Assembly: GCA_002383405.1 (NCBI GenBank)
Contig: DFYS01000141.1
Span: forward strand, 6,110 to 13,965
Length of the DNA stretch: 7,856 bases
Direction: 5' to 3'
Origin: Moorella sp. UBA4076
Lineage (GTDB): Bacteria; Bacillota; DSM-521; Neomoorellales; Neomoorellaceae
The notes under the pieces were generated by a model. The model was not told the DNA's origin, searched no databases, and was given only the letters and a program-made list of their open reading frames with translations. Both the position numbers and the translations under genes were made by a program. Below, one piece after another: positions 4,516-7,856 of this stretch; positions within the stretch are counted from its first letter, which is position 1, and every line of letters starts with the position of its first letter.

Positions 4516-5730
4516 ATGCCCGGGTTGCCTGTAGTCAAACCACCTGTCTTAAAAAAAGGCGACACCATCGGCATCATAGCCCCCGCCAGCCCCCTGGCGG
4601 ATTGGAGTTACCTGGCCCGCGGGATCAAATTCCTGCACCGCCAGGGTTACCGGGTACGCCCGGGGGAATACCTGGAGCAGCTCCTGCGGGATGGTGTTAC
4701 CGCGCCGGCACCGCCCGGCAGAGCGGCGCCCCCGGCGGCAGTCAATCTATCTCCGGCCGGGAACGCCGGCGACCATCCCGGTCCGGGCCCAGAGACCGGG
4801 CTAAACCCGGGTGTTAATGCGGCACAGCACCCAGGGGCGATGGCAGCTGCTACGCTTATAGGCGCCGCGCCGCTGGAAGGACAGCCCGACCACCCTCCGG
4901 CAATGGAGGCTGCGGCCGTCATGGCCGCCGCTCACGCACCCCGCTGCCCCGCTTACCTGGCCGGCAGCGACGCCGGGCGCCTGGCGGAGCTGCATTGTAT
5001 GTTCTGCGACCCGGAGGTCAGGGCCATTATCTGCCTCCGGGGTGGTTACGGGAGCCTGAGGCTGTTGGCCGGCATTGATTATCACCTCATCCGCTCCCAC
5101 CCCAAAATCCTGGTGGGCTACAGCGACATCACCGCCCTGCACCTGGCCGCGAACAAATTGGCCGGCCTGGTCACCTTCCACGGCCCGATGATCTACCCCG
5201 AACTGGGAGGGGAAGAAGTACCCGCCTATACGCAGGAAAACCTCTGGAGTGCCATTACAGCTGCCTCGCCACCCGGCAGTATCCCGCCGCTGGCGGGTTT
5301 GCCGCCGGTCACCATCGTCCCCGGCCGGGCCGCAGGGACCCTCACCGGCGGCAATCTCTCCCTGATTACGGCCACCCTGGGAACGCCGTTGGAGATCGAT
5401 ACGCAGGGAAAAATACTTTTCCTGGAGGAAGTAGACGAAGCGCCCTACCGTATCGACCGCATGCTCACCCAGCTCCGGCTGGCAGGCAAGCTGGAGGCCG
5501 CCGCCGGCATCGTCTTCGGTCGCTGCAGCGGGTGTGAAGACGCGGTCGCCGGCAGCACCCCGCTGGAGGTAATTGCCGGGATTATTGCGCCCCTGTCCAT
5601 CCCCTGCTTTTACGGACTGCCGGCCGGGCACCTGGCCCCCCAGGCCACGCTGCCTCTGGGAGTTAACGCCCTTCTGGATGCGACGGCGGGTACCCTTACT
5701 TTGCTGGAGGCAGCGGTAGCGCCCGCTTAA
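4516..5730 (+). CDS. ldcA: LD-carboxypeptidase (S66 family, LdcA-like) with large Pro/Ala/Gly-rich insertion
   Basis: A 404-residue S66 serine peptidase, expected to remove the terminal D-Ala from murein tetrapeptides (L,D-bond) in the cytoplasm during cell-wall recycling. Visible: N-terminal GDTIGIIAPASPL (15-27); YLAGSDAGRLAELH (147-160); RAIICLRGGYG (169-179); the nucleophile motif GYSDIT with Ser203; TGGNLSLI (277-284); the acidic site FLEE (Glu304 or Glu305); and GLPAGH with His372. The spacings Ser-Glu (about 101) and Ser-His (169) match the known triad spacing (Ser115, Glu217, His285 in the Pseudomonas enzyme). The N-terminal part is about 88 residues longer: an in-frame insertion at about 55-142, in which 48 of residues 61-140 are Pro, Ala or Gly. 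No signal peptide is seen. AGGGGGGA lies upstream of the ATG. A perfect TATAAT lies about 100 nt upstream. An MccF-like immunity role is possible but less likely. Confidence 0.9.
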   Translation: MPGLPVVKPPVLKKGDTIGIIAPASPLADWSYLARGIKFLHRQGYRVRPGEYLEQLLRDGVTAPAPPGRAAPPAAVNLSPAGNAGDHPGPGPETGLNPGVNAAQHPGAMAAATLIGAAPLEGQPDHPPAMEAAAVMAAAHAPRCPAYLAGSDAGRLAELHCMFCDPEVRAIICLRGGYGSLRLLAGIDYHLIRSHPKILVGYSDITALHLAANKLAGLVTFHGPMIYPELGGEEVPAYTQENLWSAITAASPPGSIPPLAGLPPVTIVPGRAAGTLTGGNLSLITATLGTPLEIDTQGKILFLEEVDEAPYRIDRMLTQLRLAGKLEAAAGIVFGRCSGCEDAVAGSTPLEVIAGIIAPLSIPCFYGLPAGHLAPQATLPLGVNALLDATAGTLTLLEAAVAPA

Positions 5731-5755
5731 AGACCGGTAAGCTGACTATGACTAT

Positions 5756-5784
5756 TTGCCGGCCTTGCGGGCGAGGCCAGGCAA
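5756..5784 (+). terminator. Hairpin just after ldcA
   Basis: TTGCC-GGCCT (5756-5765) pairs with AGGCC-a-GGCAA (5774-5784), ten base pairs with one bulged A and an 8-nt loop, 25 nt after the ldcA stop. No U-tract follows, so it may be a weak terminator or an mRNA 3' stabiliser. Confidence 0.4.
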
Positions 5785-5902
5785 GTTCCTCAGCACTCAA
5801 ACCCCTGCCTGTTTAAACTGCTGGTCAAAACACCCGCATGACGGTTTCCCTGCCTAACCCGGTATAGCCTTAAACCAAAATCCTGCCGCAATATTTTCAT
5901 TC

Positions 5903-5937
5903 CCACTCTGCGAAGATGGCCGAACTTAAGGGACTAA
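5903..5937. repeat. 35-nt dispersed inverted repeat, copy downstream of ldcA
   Basis: Second copy of the repeat found in the pspA leader, in opposite orientation: 31 of 35 positions match after reverse complementing. It lies in the non-coding gap, 173 nt after ldcA and about 36 nt before a very strong GC-rich hairpin (5973-6005). Confidence 0.8.
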
Positions 5938-5972
5938 ACCGCCACCCGCCAGGTCCGGCTACCCTTGCTAAC

Positions 5973-6005
5973 ACGGCGCCGGACTGCAGCAGTCCCCGGC
6001 GCCGT
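5973..6005. terminator. Very strong GC-rich hairpin in the ldcA-ahcY gap
   Basis: ACGGCGCCGG-ACTG (5973-5986) pairs with CAGT-cc-CCGGCGCCGT (5990-6005): fourteen base pairs with a 2-nt bulge and a 3-nt loop. It is followed by TATAATCATT rather than a T run. In a convergent gap it may serve as a two-way transcription barrier. Apart from the hairpins and the 35-nt repeat described separately, I see no gene in 5731-6225. Confidence 0.5.
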
Positions 6006-6092
6006 TATAATCATTCCAGACCTGGCGCCAATTTAGAGGGGCATGCGTCAGACCTGTGCTTGCCAGTAAAGAATTTTGGCTAAAGCCAGCGA

Positions 6093-6143
6093 TAAACCCG
6101 CCTTTTTACCCGGGCTGAAGGCCGGTAACTTGCGGCGGGTTTA
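6093..6143. terminator. Long hairpin downstream of the 29-residue ORF
   Basis: TAAACCCGCC (6093-6102) pairs perfectly with GGCGGGTTTA (6134-6143). Within the 31-nt interior, TTACC (6105-6109) pairs with GGTAA (6124-6128) around a TGAA-capped core. It lies about 80 nt after the small ORF on the leftward strand and may end the leftward transcript from ahcY and this ORF; the T-run on either side is short. Confidence 0.4.
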
Positions 6144-6225
6144 AAGTGCGGTCTTCTGGCGGTATCGGTGTTGCAAACCCTTGCTGGATGCGACGTTAAG
6201 CCCCTGCCATCAGGCATGGGAAGAT

Positions 6226-6315
6226 TCAAGGGATGATATATTTCCCTGCTACCGACAGAAAAATCATTACCCCGACAACCGCCAGGGTCATCACAATGGC
6301 GGTGCTCCTGGTCAT
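6226..6315 (-). CDS. Putative 29-residue single-pass membrane peptide
   Basis: A short ORF: ATG at 6315, TGA at 6226-6228. It starts MTRSTAIVMTLAVVGVMIFL and ends SVAGKYIIP. A short polar N-terminus (Thr, Arg, Ser, Thr) is followed by an almost continuous hydrophobic stretch from about residue 5 to 23, long enough for one membrane helix, and a short tail. GGGAGGGG (on the coding strand, complement of 6321-6328) lies 5 nt upstream, a strong and well-placed ribosome binding site. It follows the adenosylhomocysteinase gene on the same strand after 256 nt. I do not recognise a family. A strong Shine-Dalgarno together with a clean membrane helix makes chance less likely, but length alone cannot prove coding. 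Confidence 0.55.
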   Translation of the reverse strand: MTRSTAIVMTLAVVGVMIFLSVAGKYIIP

Positions 6316-6570
6316 GCTTGCCCCTCCCGGTCAGTTTCTCTAACATATTTATTCGTACCACTTATTCATTTAGACGCTGCCGGGCGGGAAAAAGTTCCCC
6401 GTCGGGAAAAATATTTCGACCTTCGCAGTGATGAAGCTGGTGACCCCGGGCGGCGGCCTGGCGGGTTACCGTCCGGTAATCATCGCAAGGCAGAAGCTTA
6501 TGCCCGTTAAGCAAGTTAGACCCCCCGTGCTGCCGGTATGGTGCCGGGGGGCTCTCTGTACCCGCCGCTG
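6316..6570. other. Intergenic segment between ahcY and the 29-residue ORF
   Basis: No gene is supported here. It holds the ahcY hairpin (6521-6551), a near-palindrome TTACCG-TC-CGGTAA (6466-6479), and two CGGGAAAAA copies 18 nt apart (6385-6393 and 6403-6411), the first inside a GGGAA/TTCCC inverted repeat. An AT-rich stretch (6343-6372) upstream of the small ORF could hold its promoter, but no clear -35/-10 pair is visible. Confidence 0.4.
6521..6551 (-). terminator. Possible terminator after ahcY
   Basis: CCCCCCG (6521-6527) and CGGGGGG (6545-6551) form a 7-bp GC stem with a 17-nt interior, 20 nt after the ahcY stop. The leftward transcript continues with TCTAACTT, only mildly T-rich. Some read-through toward the 29-residue ORF is therefore possible. 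Confidence 0.4.
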
Positions 6571-7824
6571 CTACTCATGCCGCCAGCTGTCCAGGTATTC
6601 CTCCTGCTCCGGCGTCAGGCAGTCGATCGTCACCCCCAGGGAATCTAAACGCAGTAATGCCACCTGGCGGTCGATTGCCGGTGTCACGGGCAGGACCGCC
6701 GGTGCCAGCTTGCCGGCGTTCTGGACCAGGTACTGCAGCGATAGCGCCTGCAGGGCGAAGGTAAGGTCCATGATTTCGGCCGGGTGGCCGTCGGCGGCGG
6801 CGATGTTGACCAAACGCCCCTCGGCCAGGAGGTAAATACGCCGGCCGTCCGCCAGGACGAATTCCTCGATATTGTTGCGGACCACCTGATGGCTGGTGGC
6901 CAGAGCCAGCAGATCCCCTTTGTCGATCTCAACGTCAAAATGCCCGGCATTGGCCAGGATGGCGCCGTCTTTCATGACGGCATAGTGTTCAGCGCGGATA
7001 ACCCCGGCGCAGCCGGTCACGGTGACAAAAATGTCCCCTGCTAGAGCCGCCGCGGCCATGGGCATAACCTCGAAGCCGTCCATCAGCGCTTCAATGGCGC
7101 GGATGGGGTCAACTTCGGTAATGATCACGCGGGCGCCCAGACCTTTGGCGCGCATAGCCACCCCTTTACCGCACCAGCCATAGCCGGCCACCACCACCGC
7201 CTTGCCGCAGACGGTCAGGTTGGTAGTACGCATGATGCCGTCCCAGGTAGACTGGCCGGTACCGTAGCGGTTATCAAAGAGGTGCTTGCAATCGCCGTTG
7301 TTGACCGCCACCATAGGAAAGGCCAGCGCGCCCTCGGCTTCCATGGCCTGCAGGCGCAAGATGCCGGTGGTGGTTTCCTCGGCCCCGCCGATAATCCCCG
7401 CCAGGAGCTCCCGCCGGCCGGTGTGCAGCAGGTGCACCAGGTCACCACCGTCATCAATCACCAGGGTCGGGCGGGTATCGAGGACGCGTTCCAGGAAAAA
7501 GTTGTATTCCTCCGCTGTGCAACCGTGGCGGGCATAGACAGCCACCCCCAGACTCGCCAGGCCGGCGGCAACGTCGTCCTGGGTGGACAGGGGGTTGGAG
7601 CCGCAAATGGCCACCTCCGCCCCGCAAGCCTGGAGGACCAGGGCCAGGTAGGACGTCTTGGCCTCCAGGTGCAGGCAAATGGCCACCCGCTGGCCGGCAA
7701 AGGGCCGCCAGCCCTCGAAATCGCGGCGGATCTCATTCAAGATGGGCATATGCTTCTGCACCCAAGCGATCTTTTGCCGCCCCTGCGGGGCCAGCTCCGG
7801 GTCACGGATAATAGATGCGGGCAT
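6571..7824 (-). CDS. ahcY: Adenosylhomocysteinase (short, Thermotoga/archaeal-type SAH hydrolase)
   Basis: A 417-residue NAD-dependent hydrolase that splits S-adenosylhomocysteine, the product of SAM-dependent methylation, into homocysteine and a nucleoside. Numbered from ATG at 7824: substrate site HLEAKT (52-57), SNPLSTQDDVAA (76-87), Asp pair in IDDGGD (124-125), EETTTG (149-154), the catalytic K180/D184/N185 in CKHLFDNRYG, NAD-binding GYGWCGKG (214-221) with Glu237 in TEVDP, NAGHFDVEID with His295, and DGHPAEIMDL with His347. It lacks the long C-terminal Lys/Tyr tail of eukaryotic and many bacterial enzymes and ends in LTPEQEEYLDSW, as in the short subfamily. The ATG has AGGTTG 5 nt upstream; an in-frame TTG at 7842 adds six residues and has no visible Shine-Dalgarno. 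Lys56 stands where human-type enzymes have Glu/Gln, so the base recognised could differ (see findings). It converges with ldcA. Upstream regulation lies outside the window. Confidence 0.95.
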   Translation of the reverse strand: MPASIIRDPELAPQGRQKIAWVQKHMPILNEIRRDFEGWRPFAGQRVAICLHLEAKTSYLALVLQACGAEVAICGSNPLSTQDDVAAGLASLGVAVYARHGCTAEEYNFFLERVLDTRPTLVIDDGGDLVHLLHTGRRELLAGIIGGAEETTTGILRLQAMEAEGALAFPMVAVNNGDCKHLFDNRYGTGQSTWDGIMRTTNLTVCGKAVVVAGYGWCGKGVAMRAKGLGARVIITEVDPIRAIEALMDGFEVMPMAAAALAGDIFVTVTGCAGVIRAEHYAVMKDGAILANAGHFDVEIDKGDLLALATSHQVVRNNIEEFVLADGRRIYLLAEGRLVNIAAADGHPAEIMDLTFALQALSLQYLVQNAGKLAPAVLPVTPAIDRQVALLRLDSLGVTIDCLTPEQEEYLDSWRHE

Positions 7825-7856
7825 ATTTTCAACCTGGTTCAAAAAAGCTAACTGTT

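Noticed and set aside
4801..5631. Leftward open frame of 276 codons inside ldcA
   Set aside because: It is a shadow of a GC-rich gene; the rightward frame has the complete S66 catalytic pattern.
6041..6070. Possible 8-codon leader peptide starting at ATG 6043
   Set aside because: The purine-rich stretch is only about one base from the ATG, and no downstream rightward gene exists for it to control.
5674..6195. 12-bp direct repeat CTGGATGCGACG at the end of ldcA and near 6184
   Set aside because: A few exact 12-mers are expected by chance in 7.9 kb and there is no extended similarity around them.

Overview
This window looks like chromosomal DNA of a GC-rich, anaerobic, clostridia-type Firmicute. 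A thermophilic acetogen-like lineage such as the Moorella group would fit, but that is inference. The supporting points are strong GGAGG-type ribosome binding sites with frequent GTG and TTG starts, a DUF1540 small cysteine protein, a SHOCT membrane protein, and a short Thermotoga/archaeal-type adenosylhomocysteinase. No rRNA, tRNA or CRISPR array was seen.

Left part (about 1-3115, all genes leftward): a compact envelope-stress module of four genes, in transcription order htpX, pspAB, pspA, pspAA. HtpX (membrane M48 metalloprotease) and PspAB overlap by 4 nt, as do PspA (ESCRT-III-like membrane-repair coiled coil) and PspAA. The two pairs are separated by about 176 nt holding a strong hairpin and a dispersed 35-nt repeat. 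A hairpin plus T-rich run follows pspAA. There is no pspB, pspC or pspF here, so this is the Firmicute/actinobacterial/archaeal style of Psp system. The leftmost 490 bases carry no convincing gene, only short imperfect repeats and two terminator-like hairpins.

Middle (3115-4515): a repeat-rich gap with G-rich heptad-like repeats upstream of htpX, a small leftward SHOCT membrane protein, and a rightward DUF1540 gene. Between these last two lies a 135-bp element with perfect 12-bp terminal inverted repeats beginning GTAA and an exact 8-bp flanking duplication, read here as an IS66-type MITE. A strong intrinsic terminator and a perfect TATAAT separate the DUF1540 gene from the next one.

Right part (4516-7856): a rightward LD-carboxypeptidase (ldcA, murein tripeptide recycling) with an unusual insertion of about 85 residues rich in Pro, Ala and Gly. 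Then comes about 840 nt of mostly non-coding DNA with several strong hairpins, the second (inverted) copy of the pspA-leader repeat, and an ORF for a 29-residue single-pass membrane peptide with a strong Shine-Dalgarno. Last is a leftward adenosylhomocysteinase gene (ahcY-like) starting 33 nt from the window edge. The psp module and LdcA both concern the cell envelope; the link between them is only adjacency and the shared repeat.
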